Under the pieces are notes generated by a model that saw only the letters and a list, made by a program, of their open reading frames with translations, ran no database searches and was not told the origin of the DNA. 64,000 nucleotides of DNA. Source: Chryseobacterium senegalense. GTDB taxonomy: Bacteria; Bacteroidota; Bacteroidia; Flavobacteriales; Weeksellaceae. Positions 34,638 through 43,181 of the stretch are shown in pieces. The stretch lies in NCBI GenBank assembly GCA_001403755.1, contig CYUH01000015.1:412589-476588 (forward strand). Reading direction: 5' to 3'. The first letter of the stretch is position 1, and each line of letters begins with the position of its first letter. The position numbers and the translations under genes were made by a program.

Positions 34638-35642
34638 ATGATCCTGATAGACACACTTTACATAAACGACAGCGGCGGAAAGGTGCTGTTGGACTATCTC
34701 ATTACAGAATTGGAGGCAACTTCAAAAAAAGTATTCTATCTGTTGGATCAACGTGTAAAAGGAAAAATTCCAAATATTAAACCAGAAAATAAAGTTATCT
34801 TTCTAAAAGCCAGTCTTATTGCAAGACACAGATTTTATTTAAAAAATAAAGAAAACTTTGCATCAATTCTTTGTTTTGGGAATTTACCTCCGAATATTCG
34901 GACTTCTGCTAAAGTTTATACTTATTTTCATCAACTACTTTATTTAAATCTGCCTGAAAATATGCAGGTTCAAAAAAAAGTAGTCTATAAAATAAAGACA
35001 GGTATTTTAAACTTTTTTAAAAAAAATACGGATTATTGGTTAGTACAGACTTCTTTGGTTAAATCAGGTCTTTCGGTAAAGTATGGCATAAATCCTTCTG
35101 GAATATTAGAAATGCCATTCTATCCACCGTTTCCAACTAATGTAATATTACCTAAAATACCCAACTCATATCTTTATGTGAGTAATGCAGTACCTCATAA
35201 AAATCATGAACTTTTGATAGAGGCTTTTTCCCAATTTTATAAACAGTATAAAAAAGGTACGCTTACGCTCACTATTTCAAATGACTTTCCGCTTTTACTC
35301 CAATTAGTAAAAGAAAAACAGAATGAAGGTGTCCCAATAGTAAACATAGGATTTGTAGCAAGAGATGAGCTGCAGAAACTCTATGCAGAAACTGAATTTC
35401 TTGTTTTTCCGTCGCTAACAGAGAGTTTCGGCCTAGGTATAGTAGAGGCAATAGAAAATGGGTGTAAGGTTATCGGTGCAGATCTACCTTATACTTTCGC
35501 GGTCTGTGAACCTTCATTAATATTCAATCCAAATGATAAAAGCTCGATAATTAATGCATTATCGCTATCTTTACAGAATACTAAAGAGTCTGTTGCGAAA
35601 GTAAAAAATACAATACATTATCTTTTAAAATTACTGCATTAA
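34638..35642 (+). CDS. GT4-like glycosyltransferase
   Basis: A 334-residue protein with a weak N-terminal half and a clear GT-B C-terminal half: LYVSNAVPHKNHELLIEAFS, VNIGFVARDELQKLYAETEF and the donor site VFPSLTESFGLGIVEAIENG. It lacks the usual long N-terminal acceptor domain motif but has VYTYFHQLLYLNLPENMQ, common in this subfamily. It lies 62 bp after the broken small gene and 3 bp before capE, so it closes the first half of the cluster. Donor sugar unknown. Confidence 0.85.
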   Translation: MILIDTLYINDSGGKVLLDYLITELEATSKKVFYLLDQRVKGKIPNIKPENKVIFLKASLIARHRFYLKNKENFASILCFGNLPPNIRTSAKVYTYFHQLLYLNLPENMQVQKKVVYKIKTGILNFFKKNTDYWLVQTSLVKSGLSVKYGINPSGILEMPFYPPFPTNVILPKIPNSYLYVSNAVPHKNHELLIEAFSQFYKQYKKGTLTLTISNDFPLLLQLVKEKQNEGVPIVNIGFVARDELQKLYAETEFLVFPSLTESFGLGIVEAIENGCKVIGADLPYTFAVCEPSLIFNPNDKSSIINALSLSLQNTKESVAKVKNTIHYLLKLLH

Positions 35643-35645
35643 ATT

Positions 35646-36680
35646 ATGGAAATACAAAACAAAACGCTTCTCATTACGGGCGGTACCGGCTCATTCGGAA
35701 CTGCAGTTCTGAACCGATTTTTGCATACCGACCATTTCAAAGAGATTCGTATTTTTTCTCGAGACGAGAAAAAACAGGACGATATGAGAAACCTTTATAA
35801 AAACGATAAAATAAAATATTATATCGGCGATGTGCGCGATTATACAAGTGTAGAACCAGCAACTAGGGGAGTGGACTATATTTTCCATGCAGCGGCTTTA
35901 AAGCAGGTTCCGTCCTGTGAATTTTTTCCGATGCAGGCAGTGAAGACCAATGTTGAAGGAACGCAGAACGTCATCCGCGCAGCGGCCTATAGCAAAGTTC
36001 AGAAAGTCATCTGTCTGAGTACCGATAAGGCAGCTTACCCTATCAATGCCATGGGGATTTCAAAAGCGATGATGGAAAAAGTAGCTGTGGCAGAATCAAG
36101 AAGTCTTACGGAAACGGTGGTTTGCCTTACGCGCTACGGAAATGTAATGGCTTCCAGAGGCTCGGTGATTCCTCTGTTCTTAAACCAGATAAAGAAAGGA
36201 GAACCGATCACCATTACCGATCCCAATATGTCCAGATTTTTTATGTCACTTGAAGATGCGGTAGATCTTGTACTTTTCGCGTTCGAGAATGCCAATCCGG
36301 GCGATCTTTTCGTCAACAAAGCCCCAGCAGGAACTATCGGTGATCTGGCGAAGGCTCTTATGGAACTTTCGGGCAAGGAAGTTCCCGTTAATGTAATCGG
36401 GACGCGTCACGGAGAAAAATTGTATGAGACGCTTTGTACCAGAGAAGAAATGTTGCATGCAGAAGATATGGGAGATTTTTACCGAATCCCTGCTGATAAC
36501 AGAGATCTTAATTACGCTAAATATTTTTCGGAAGGGGAAAAGGATATTTCTAAAATTGAAGACTATCATTCCCACAATACCAAACAAGAAGGCGTGGAAG
36601 GTTTGAAAAAACTGATTTCTACTTTACCTTTGATTCGGAAAGAGTTGTTTGGGGAAAATGCGCTGCAATATCCTTACTAA
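35646..36680 (+). CDS. capE: UDP-GlcNAc 4,6-dehydratase/5-epimerase, CapE/FnlA/WbjB type
   Basis: A 344-residue soluble extended SDR. It has the NADP site LLITGGTGSFGTAVLNRFL, AAALKQVPSCEFFPMQAVKT, the catalytic region CLSTDKAAYPINAMGISKAM (M-G-I-S-K) and RYGNVMASRGSVIPLF. CapE starts UDP-L-FucNAc synthesis by dehydrating UDP-GlcNAc and inverting C5. The CapF and CapG partners lie 0.5 and 1.6 kb downstream. It differs from PglF in lacking membrane segments. Full length. Confidence 0.92.
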   Translation: MEIQNKTLLITGGTGSFGTAVLNRFLHTDHFKEIRIFSRDEKKQDDMRNLYKNDKIKYYIGDVRDYTSVEPATRGVDYIFHAAALKQVPSCEFFPMQAVKTNVEGTQNVIRAAAYSKVQKVICLSTDKAAYPINAMGISKAMMEKVAVAESRSLTETVVCLTRYGNVMASRGSVIPLFLNQIKKGEPITITDPNMSRFFMSLEDAVDLVLFAFENANPGDLFVNKAPAGTIGDLAKALMELSGKEVPVNVIGTRHGEKLYETLCTREEMLHAEDMGDFYRIPADNRDLNYAKYFSEGEKDISKIEDYHSHNTKQEGVEGLKKLISTLPLIRKELFGENALQYPY

Positions 36681-36703
36681 AGTGAAAATTGAATGTAACT
36701 GAT

Positions 36704-37117
36704 ATGATTTTGGAAGGTAAAAAGCATACGGACAAAAGAGGAATCATTACATATAATAATGATTTTAATGCTTCGTCTGTTAAACGTATTTACACGATTG
36801 AAAATCATTCAACCGATTTTGTACGGGGATGGCAGGGTCACAAGACAGAACAGCGTTGGTTTGCATGCATTAAAGGGGGATTTGAAATTTCGGTGATACA
36901 GATTGATAGTTTTGATGAACCCTCAAAAGAATTAACCGTTATGAAATATCACCTCAATGACGAAACATTAACTTACCTGCATGTTCCGAGTGGTTGTGTC
37001 ACAGCAATCCAAGCCAGTGAACCAGAAAGCAAATTATTAGTACTTGCCGATTGCGGAATCGGAGAAATTCAGGACGAATACCGTTTTCCGCTGGATTATT
37101 TTACAACAAGATTATGA
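36704..37117 (+). CDS. WxcM-like cupin (sugar 3,4-ketoisomerase/epimerase-like)
   Basis: A compact cupin of about 137 residues. It starts MILEGKKHTDKRGIITYNND and continues with VRGWQGHKTEQRWFACIKGG and TYLHVPSGCVTAIQASEPES. The family includes FdtA/QdtA ketoisomerases and WxcM C-terminal domains acting on dTDP- or UDP-keto sugars. Here it sits between capE and capF, which suggests it acts on, or protects, the CapE product. A TTG at 36689 would add five residues; ATG 36704 fits family starts better. Ends in an ATGA overlap with capF. Confidence 0.75.
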   Translation: MILEGKKHTDKRGIITYNNDFNASSVKRIYTIENHSTDFVRGWQGHKTEQRWFACIKGGFEISVIQIDSFDEPSKELTVMKYHLNDETLTYLHVPSGCVTAIQASEPESKLLVLADCGIGEIQDEYRFPLDYFTTRL

Positions 37118-38232
37118 AAAAAATTGGAATTACCGGACAGAAAGGTTTTATAGGGAGCCATTTGTACAACACCCTAGGACTATTTCCGGAAGAATTTGAA
37201 AGAGTAGATTTTCAGAAAGAATATTTTGAAGATGAAACAAAGCTTGATGAGTTTACCTCGCAATGTGATGTGATCGTTCATCTCGCGGCAGTGAACCGCC
37301 ACGAATCGGAACAGGTTATTTATGAAACCAATGTGCAGTTAGCTCAAAATTTAGTGGAATCCTTAAAAAGAACAAACGCTACTCCACACGTGCTTATTTC
37401 GTCATCCACTCAGGAAGAACGGGGGAATCTCTACGGACAATCAAAACGCGAAGGTCGTGAAGCGATTGCCCAGTGGGCAAATGAATATGACGGAAAAGTG
37501 ACAGGTTTAATAATTTCTAACGTTTTCGGCGCGTTCGGGAAACCATATTATAACTCATTTATAGCCACTTTCTGTTATCAGTTGACTCATGGGGAAACGC
37601 CCCATATTGCGAATGATGGTGAAGTGAATTTAATTCACGTACAGGAACTGGTGATGAGAATCATTGAAGAAATCCGCTCAGAAAACAGTCAGCCGCAATT
37701 ATGGGTGGAACCCACTGCTACGAAAAAAGTTTCAGAAGTTTTAGCGTTACTGAACGACTATAAAACGAAATACTTCGAGGGTGGAGAAATTCCTTGTTTG
37801 AAAGATCAGTTTGAGCACAACCTGTTCAACACCTACCGTTCCTACATGGACTATAAAAACCACTTTCCGGTAAAATTCACTCAGCATACGGATTCGCGTG
37901 GTGCCTTTGTGGAGGTAATCCGGCTTGGAATCGGCGGGCAGTGTTCTTTTTCAACCACCGTTCCCGGGATTACCCGTGGCAATCATTTCCATACCCGAAA
38001 GATCGAAAGATTTGCCGTTATTAAAGGAAAAGCTCTGATTCAGCTGAGAAAGATAGATTCTGATGAGGTGTTGGATTTTTATCTGGATGGTACAGAACCG
38101 GCCTTCGTAGATATGCCGATTTGGTATACCCATAACATCAAAAACATTGGTGAAGAGGAACTGTACACCATTTTCTGGATTAATGAGCCCTACAATCCTG
38201 AAGATGCGGACACTTATTTTTTAGAAGTATAA
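37114..38232 (+). CDS. capF: UDP-2-acetamido-2,6-dideoxy-hexulose reductase/epimerase, CapF/FnlB type
   Basis: A 372-residue bifunctional enzyme. Residues 1-240 are a Rossmann reductase (IGITGQKGFIGSHLYNTLGL, VIVHLAAVNRHESEQVIYET). Residues about 250-372 are a cupin (FTQHTDSRGAFVEVIRLGIG, GITRGNHFHTRKIERFAVIK) with the metal-binding H-F-H. CapF epimerises C3 and reduces C4 in the second step to UDP-L-FucNAc. The ATG at 37114 overlaps the cupin gene by 4 bp; an upstream ATG at 37051 would read through that gene and is rejected. Confidence 0.92.
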   Translation: MKKIGITGQKGFIGSHLYNTLGLFPEEFERVDFQKEYFEDETKLDEFTSQCDVIVHLAAVNRHESEQVIYETNVQLAQNLVESLKRTNATPHVLISSSTQEERGNLYGQSKREGREAIAQWANEYDGKVTGLIISNVFGAFGKPYYNSFIATFCYQLTHGETPHIANDGEVNLIHVQELVMRIIEEIRSENSQPQLWVEPTATKKVSEVLALLNDYKTKYFEGGEIPCLKDQFEHNLFNTYRSYMDYKNHFPVKFTQHTDSRGAFVEVIRLGIGGQCSFSTTVPGITRGNHFHTRKIERFAVIKGKALIQLRKIDSDEVLDFYLDGTEPAFVDMPIWYTHNIKNIGEEELYTIFWINEPYNPEDADTYFLEV

Positions 38233-38246
38233 AAATTTTAAGAAAA

Positions 38247-39386
38247 ATGAAAAAACTAAAAGTAATGACGGTAGTAGGAACCCGTCCTGAAATAATAAGA
38301 TTATCAAGAGTATTATGTGCTTTAGATGCTTCTGAAGCAATTGAGCATATCATTGTCCATACAGGGCAAAATTATGATTATGAACTGAACCAAATATTTT
38401 TTGAAGATTTAGGCTTAAGAAAACCTGATTATTTCTTGGAAGCTGCCGGAAAAACAGCGACAGAAACCGTTGGAAATATCCTTATCAAAATTGATCCGCT
38501 TTTGGAAGAGTTAAAACCGGATGCGTTTCTTGTTTTAGGAGATACCAACTCGTGCCTCTGTGCTATTCCGGCGAAAAAACGCCATATTCCTATTTTCCAC
38601 ATGGAGGCTGGAAACAGATGTTTCGACCAGAGAGTTCCGGAAGAAACCAACCGTAAAATTGTTGACCACACTGCAGACGTTAATTTAACGTACAGCGATA
38701 TTGCGAGAGAATATCTTTTGAGAGAAGGACTTCCTGCAGACAGAATCATTAAAACCGGTTCGCCAATGTTTGAAGTATTACACCATTATCTGCCGGAAAT
38801 AAAAAAATCCGATGTCCTTTCCAAACTCCATCTGGAAGAAGGGAAATATTTCGTTATAAGTTCTCATCGTGAAGAAAACATCAATTCGGAAAAAAACTTT
38901 AAAGGATTAATGGACAGCCTGAATGCGATTGCTGAAAAATTTGGATTTCCAATCATCGTTTCTACACACCCAAGAACCAGAAATATGATTGATAAGATGC
39001 AAATCAAGATGCGTCCAGAAGTTCAATTTCTAAAACCGCTTGGTTTTCACGATTACAATGCATTGCAAATGCGTGCCTATGCTTGTTTATCTGATTCAGG
39101 AACAATTTCAGAAGAATCATCAATTCTTAATTTCAGAGCATTAAACATTCGTCAAGCACATGAACGTCCAGAGGCGATGGAAGAAGCATCTGTAATGATG
39201 GTTGGCTTATCTCCAGAACGTATTTTGCAAGGTTTAGTACAAGTTTTACAACAAAAAGTAGGCGAAGACAGAAACTTTAGAAAAGTAGCTGATTATTCGA
39301 TGCCAAATGTATCAGAGAAAGTAGTTCGTATTATTATTTCATATACAGATTATATCAGACGAACAGTGTGGTCTGAAGAAATTTAG
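38247..39386 (+). CDS. capG: UDP-N-acetyl-L-fucosamine synthase / 2-epimerase, CapG/FnlC (WecB-like)
   Basis: A 379-residue GT-B-like epimerase. It has VMTVVGTRPEIIRLSRVLCA, VHTGQNYDYELNQIFFEDLG, HMEAGNRCFDQRVPEETNRK, SSHREENINSEKNF and the UDP-site DSGTISEESSILNFRALNIR. CapG performs the last C2 epimerisation from UDP-PneNAc to UDP-L-FucNAc; the CapE-CapF context separates it from ordinary WecB. It lies 14 bp after capF and 5 bp before a WbuB-like transferase, the expected order. Confidence 0.92.
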   Translation: MKKLKVMTVVGTRPEIIRLSRVLCALDASEAIEHIIVHTGQNYDYELNQIFFEDLGLRKPDYFLEAAGKTATETVGNILIKIDPLLEELKPDAFLVLGDTNSCLCAIPAKKRHIPIFHMEAGNRCFDQRVPEETNRKIVDHTADVNLTYSDIAREYLLREGLPADRIIKTGSPMFEVLHHYLPEIKKSDVLSKLHLEEGKYFVISSHREENINSEKNFKGLMDSLNAIAEKFGFPIIVSTHPRTRNMIDKMQIKMRPEVQFLKPLGFHDYNALQMRAYACLSDSGTISEESSILNFRALNIRQAHERPEAMEEASVMMVGLSPERILQGLVQVLQQKVGEDRNFRKVADYSMPNVSEKVVRIIISYTDYIRRTVWSEEI

Positions 39387-39391
39387 GATAA

Positions 39392-40600
39392 ATGAAGATT
39401 CTAATTGTTACCCAATATTTTTATCCTGAAACATTTAAAAGTACTGATCTAGCTTTTGAATTACAAAAACGTGGTCATGAAGTAACCGTTCTTGCTGGGA
39501 TTCCAAATTATCCTGAAGGTATATTTTTCGATGGCTATGGTTTTACTAAGAATAGAAAACAAGTAGTAAATGGGGTTAAAATAGAGCGAGCTTTGCTTTT
39601 GCCTCGTGGGAAAGGTAGTGGAATTCGTTTATTTTTGAATTATTATTCTTTTGCGTTTTTTGCTTCATTGAAAGCTATAAAATTAGCCCGTAAAGAAAAA
39701 TATGATGCTGTTATTGTGCATGAGCCATCTCCAATAACTCAATTTTACCCAGCTTTAGTCGTTAAAAAGATTCAAAAAACACCTATTTATTTTTGGGTAA
39801 TGGATTTATGGCCAGAAAGTTTAGAGATAGCTGGTGGAGTGAAAAATAAAACGATTTTAGATTACTACAAAAAAGTAGTTCAAGGTTTTTATAAAAATTC
39901 GGAAAAAATATTGATTACGTCTAAAGGATTTAGAAAATCAATTTTAGAAAAAGGTAATTTTGAGGATAAACTAGAATATTTTCCAAATTGGGCTGAAGAA
40001 AGTATTTCTGAAGGAAATTTAGATTATCCAATTCCAGAATTACCAGAAGGTTTTAAAATAATGTTTGCAGGAAATGTTGGTGAAGCTCAAGACTTGGATA
40101 GTATTATGAATGCAGCTTTGTTATTAAAAAAAAATAAAGAAATAAAATTCATAATCGTTGGCGATGGAAGAAAAATGCCTTTTGTAAAAGATTTTATTAT
40201 TGAAAATAATCTACAAGATACCGTTTATACCGTAGGACGCTTCCCTGTAGAAGCAATGTCTACTTTTTTTTCTAAGGCAGATTTGTTATTAGTTAGTCTT
40301 AAAGATGATCCTATTTTTAATTTAACTGTTCCTGCAAAGGTTCAAGCTTATATGTCATCAGGCAAACCAATTTTAGCGATGCTAAACGGTGAGGGTGCAG
40401 AAACCATTCATGAAGCAGCTTGTGGTTTTACAGTTCCTTCTTCAGATGAAGTTAAATTATCTGAGGTTGTTAAGAAGGTGGCAAATTTGGATAAAAAAAT
40501 TTTAGAAGAGAAAGGAAAAAATGGGAAAGTATATTTTTCTGAAAGATTCACTTTAAAGTCGTGTATTGATAATCTAGAAAAAATACTAGCTAAAAAATGA
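39392..40600 (+). CDS. wbuB: GT4 glycosyltransferase, WbuB-like (predicted L-FucNAc transferase)
   Basis: A 402-residue GT-B enzyme matching the WbuB family: ILIVTQYFYPETFKSTDLAF, VLAGIPNYPEGIFFDGYGFT, FWVMDLWPESLEIAGGVKNK and MFAGNVGEAQDLDSIMNAAL, closing with VPAKVQAYMSSGKPILAMLN. WbuB transfers L-FucNAc onto a lipid-linked GlcNAc/HexNAc, which agrees with the UDP-L-FucNAc genes just upstream. The gene appears markedly A/T-richer than capE-capF, which hints at separate ancestry. It overlaps the next gene by 4 bp. Confidence 0.87.
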   Translation: MKILIVTQYFYPETFKSTDLAFELQKRGHEVTVLAGIPNYPEGIFFDGYGFTKNRKQVVNGVKIERALLLPRGKGSGIRLFLNYYSFAFFASLKAIKLARKEKYDAVIVHEPSPITQFYPALVVKKIQKTPIYFWVMDLWPESLEIAGGVKNKTILDYYKKVVQGFYKNSEKILITSKGFRKSILEKGNFEDKLEYFPNWAEESISEGNLDYPIPELPEGFKIMFAGNVGEAQDLDSIMNAALLLKKNKEIKFIIVGDGRKMPFVKDFIIENNLQDTVYTVGRFPVEAMSTFFSKADLLLVSLKDDPIFNLTVPAKVQAYMSSGKPILAMLNGEGAETIHEAACGFTVPSSDEVKLSEVVKKVANLDKKILEEKGKNGKVYFSERFTLKSCIDNLEKILAKK

Positions 40601-41499
40601 AAGTTACCATCACCGGCGCAACAGGTTTTGTAGGTCAAAATCTTTCAGAATATTTGGAAGAAAAAGGGAATATCATTGATAAATTATCTTTAAGAAAGCC
40701 CCATTTTTCTTTGCAGAAAGATGCAGATGCTGTGATTCATTTAGCAGGAAAAGCCCATGATACTGCTAATACTTCTGCGGATGATGAATATTTCAAAGTC
40801 AACAGAGACTTAACGATCCGACTTTTTGAAGAATTTTTAAATTCTGAGATTAGAGATTTTATTTATTTCAGCAGCGTAAAGGCCACCGCAGATACTATTG
40901 AAGGGATTTTAGATGAGAATCATCCCTCTGATCCGAAAACCCCTTACGGAAAATCAAAATTAGAAGCTGAAAACTATTTACTTTCAAAGCAATTACGGGA
41001 AAATAAAAGACTTTTTATCATCCGACCATGTATGATTCACGGACCGGGAAACAAGGGAAATCTCAACTTGCTTTACAAAGTGGTGGAAAAAGGAATTCCT
41101 TGGCCATTAGCAGATTTTAATAACCTACGTTCTTTTCTAAGTATTGACAACCTCAATTTTTTAATAGAACGCATTGTTTCTGATAAAAATATTAGATCCG
41201 GAATTTATAATTTTTCAGATGATCAAGCCTTATCGACCAACGATTTGGTGAAAATTATTGCTAACACTTCTGGGAAAACGGAAAGGTTGTTGAAGATTCC
41301 TAAATATTTGATTTCGTTTGTGGCAAAAACGGGTGATTATTTGAAACTTCCCCTAAACTCTGAAAGACTCAAAAAACTTACTGAGAATTATATCGTCTCC
41401 AACCAAAAAATCAAGTCCGCTTTAAATATCGATTCATTACCAATAACCGTTGAAGAAGGAATGAAAAGGACGATTGAGTCGTTTATTCATACGAAATAA
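40597..41499 (+). CDS. NAD-dependent sugar epimerase/reductase, WbpV/GalE-like
   Basis: A 300-residue extended SDR. It begins VTITGATGFVGQNLSEYLEE (G-x-x-G-x-x-G), has DAVIHLAGKAHDTANTSADD, FSSVKA, the catalytic YGKSK and RPCMIHGPGNKGNLNLL. The family reduces or epimerises 4-keto sugars and includes WbpV, which helps form UDP-D-QuiNAc or UDP-FucNAc. A WecA/WbpL-like initiating transferase lies 1.7 kb downstream; WbpV and WbpL go together in Pseudomonas. Its 3' end overlaps by 17 bp the end of a minus-strand gene. Confidence 0.85.
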   Translation: MKVTITGATGFVGQNLSEYLEEKGNIIDKLSLRKPHFSLQKDADAVIHLAGKAHDTANTSADDEYFKVNRDLTIRLFEEFLNSEIRDFIYFSSVKATADTIEGILDENHPSDPKTPYGKSKLEAENYLLSKQLRENKRLFIIRPCMIHGPGNKGNLNLLYKVVEKGIPWPLADFNNLRSFLSIDNLNFLIERIVSDKNIRSGIYNFSDDQALSTNDLVKIIANTSGKTERLLKIPKYLISFVAKTGDYLKLPLNSERLKKLTENYIVSNQKIKSALNIDSLPITVEEGMKRTIESFIHTK

Positions 41500-43048
41500 C
41501 AGTATCTGTAAATTTGTTTTTTCGTACTTTTCCTAGTCGGTTTGCAGAAGGATTTTTTGAGTTTTCAAAATAACTTTCAGAATCAGTAAATAAATCCACG
41601 TTTTTTAAACTTATCTGTAGTGGAGTTTCGAGATAACTGTCACTTGGCGGAAGCAATTTGGTTTTGATGGCGAAATCTCTTTTGATAGTAATGTCCGGTA
41701 CCAGATTAATCTTATCAAAATAGATATTGCCACTTGTCGTTTCTCCAATATATATTCCATTGGAGGCCCCGGAAAGTATCATGTTTTCAAAGATCAGGTG
41801 GGCAACAAGATTAGATTTTCCTATCCGAATAGAGGTGCTCACGACTTTACCATTCTGTAGAACTTCCTTGGTAAGTTGTTCAATTCTTACATTCTCAAAT
41901 TTATTATTTCGAAGCGTATTCCATTCATTACTGTCCTCGGAATAGAATCCATAGAGTCCCTGATTCCAGCTCTGAGTTCCTGTAAAAAGTAAATTTTGAG
42001 ATTTTACAGCGTTTTTCTTTATGTAAATATTTGCCAAACCGTACTGCCCACACCAATTCATATAATCACTTACCTGTACAATATCAGTGTATTCTGAGAA
42101 TAATATTCCAATATCGGCAAGCGTGAAAACATTTGATAGATGAGTGACTTCAGAATCTCCCCTAAATTCAATCCCAACATTCGCGTCATTTACTTTATTA
42201 TGATTGGAAAGAAAATTTTCCAAATCAGATTTTTTGAATCGTTGAAATTCTTCTGATTGTTTTATTCTAATGTTCTCAATAAACGGTTTATGAGCGGCCC
42301 CAATAATAATTCCCTTGTTTCCTTTTAATTGAGTTGTCGAAGATTTTCTATTGATATGTAAACTCAAATTTTTAATATAATTATAATCGTAATTCCGGTC
42401 TTTAAGTGTTCCACCAATTTTTCCTACTGAAAATAGATAGGTGTTCGATTTATCAGTTTCCATTATTACTCTGCTGTTGGCCATAGAAACTCCACTTAAA
42501 CCTTTTACCATGTATTCTCCCTTTTGAGTATAGTAATTTCCTGTTCCTAATGAAATATCATAGAATACGCCGTCTAGTTTTCTTAGAGCATCTATCAAAT
42601 CTATTTTCTTATCATTAGGAAAGCAACCAAACCATTCAGGGTAGGCATAATCTGTGGTGGAAACAAAGGAGCCAGATAGATTAATATTTTCAAAAATCTT
42701 TGAACGATCAGCGTTAATTCGCGTGTTATTGCCAATCAAAATAGCGTTGCTTAAAATACCACCTTGGAATTCAAATGTGATCCCGCTATCATACTTTTGT
42801 AAGTCAATTTGGACATTACCAAGATTAAAATTATAATTATTGGGAATTATAATTTTTTTTGAAGATTGTTTGCTTACTGTAGATATCGCTTTTAAAAAAG
42901 CAGAAGAATCATTTGTTTTTCCGTTACCTACAGCGCCGAAATCTAATAAACTTTTATTGTTTTGAAGGGATCCATTTAACGAAGAATTACTCTGAGAATG
43001 TGCTACATTTGATAATAATAGACCTATGATAAAAAATAAATATTTCAT
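41483..43048 (-). CDS. Exported beta-helix protein, pectate-lyase-3-like
   Basis: A 521-residue exported protein with signal peptide MKYLFFIIGLLLSNVAHSQS. Residues about 33-55 (SLLDFGAVGNGKTNDSSAFL) match the opening of pectate-lyase-3/tailspike-type right-handed beta-helices. The rest is beta-rich with Asn ladders (FEFQGGILSNAILIGNNTRI, GVSMANSRVIMETDKSN) and no T9SS tail. Family members cleave or bind polysaccharides. As the only minus-strand gene inside the glycan locus, it may trim or modify that glycan; this is inference from context. Catalytic residues cannot be assigned. It converges on and overlaps the epimerase gene by 17 bp. Confidence 0.75.
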   Translation of the reverse strand: MKYLFFIIGLLLSNVAHSQSNSSLNGSLQNNKSLLDFGAVGNGKTNDSSAFLKAISTVSKQSSKKIIIPNNYNFNLGNVQIDLQKYDSGITFEFQGGILSNAILIGNNTRINADRSKIFENINLSGSFVSTTDYAYPEWFGCFPNDKKIDLIDALRKLDGVFYDISLGTGNYYTQKGEYMVKGLSGVSMANSRVIMETDKSNTYLFSVGKIGGTLKDRNYDYNYIKNLSLHINRKSSTTQLKGNKGIIIGAAHKPFIENIRIKQSEEFQRFKKSDLENFLSNHNKVNDANVGIEFRGDSEVTHLSNVFTLADIGILFSEYTDIVQVSDYMNWCGQYGLANIYIKKNAVKSQNLLFTGTQSWNQGLYGFYSEDSNEWNTLRNNKFENVRIEQLTKEVLQNGKVVSTSIRIGKSNLVAHLIFENMILSGASNGIYIGETTSGNIYFDKINLVPDITIKRDFAIKTKLLPPSDSYLETPLQISLKNVDLFTDSESYFENSKNPSANRLGKVRKNKFTDTVISYE

Positions 43049-43151
43049 TTTGAATTAAAGTTTAACAAATATATCTATTTTACGCTTTATTATTTGTAAA
43101 AATTTAGCAAAAACAAATTTCATGACTGATGATTTACTGTGAAAATTTGTA

Positions 43152-43159
43152 TATTTTTG
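43152..43159 (+). promoter_or_regulatory. -7 box (TATTTTTG) ahead of the WecA-like gene
   Basis: TATTTTTG matches TAnnTTTG and lies 22 bp before ATG 43182. A fresh promoter is expected here because the preceding gene is on the other strand. The -33 element is unclear. Confidence 0.5.
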
Positions 43160-43181
43160 CAATTAACCTGCTAGTAAGCCT

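Noticed and set aside
37051..37113. Upstream ATG for capF
   Set aside because: It would overlap the cupin gene by 67 bp and add 21 residues before the Rossmann start MKKIGITGQKGFIGS.
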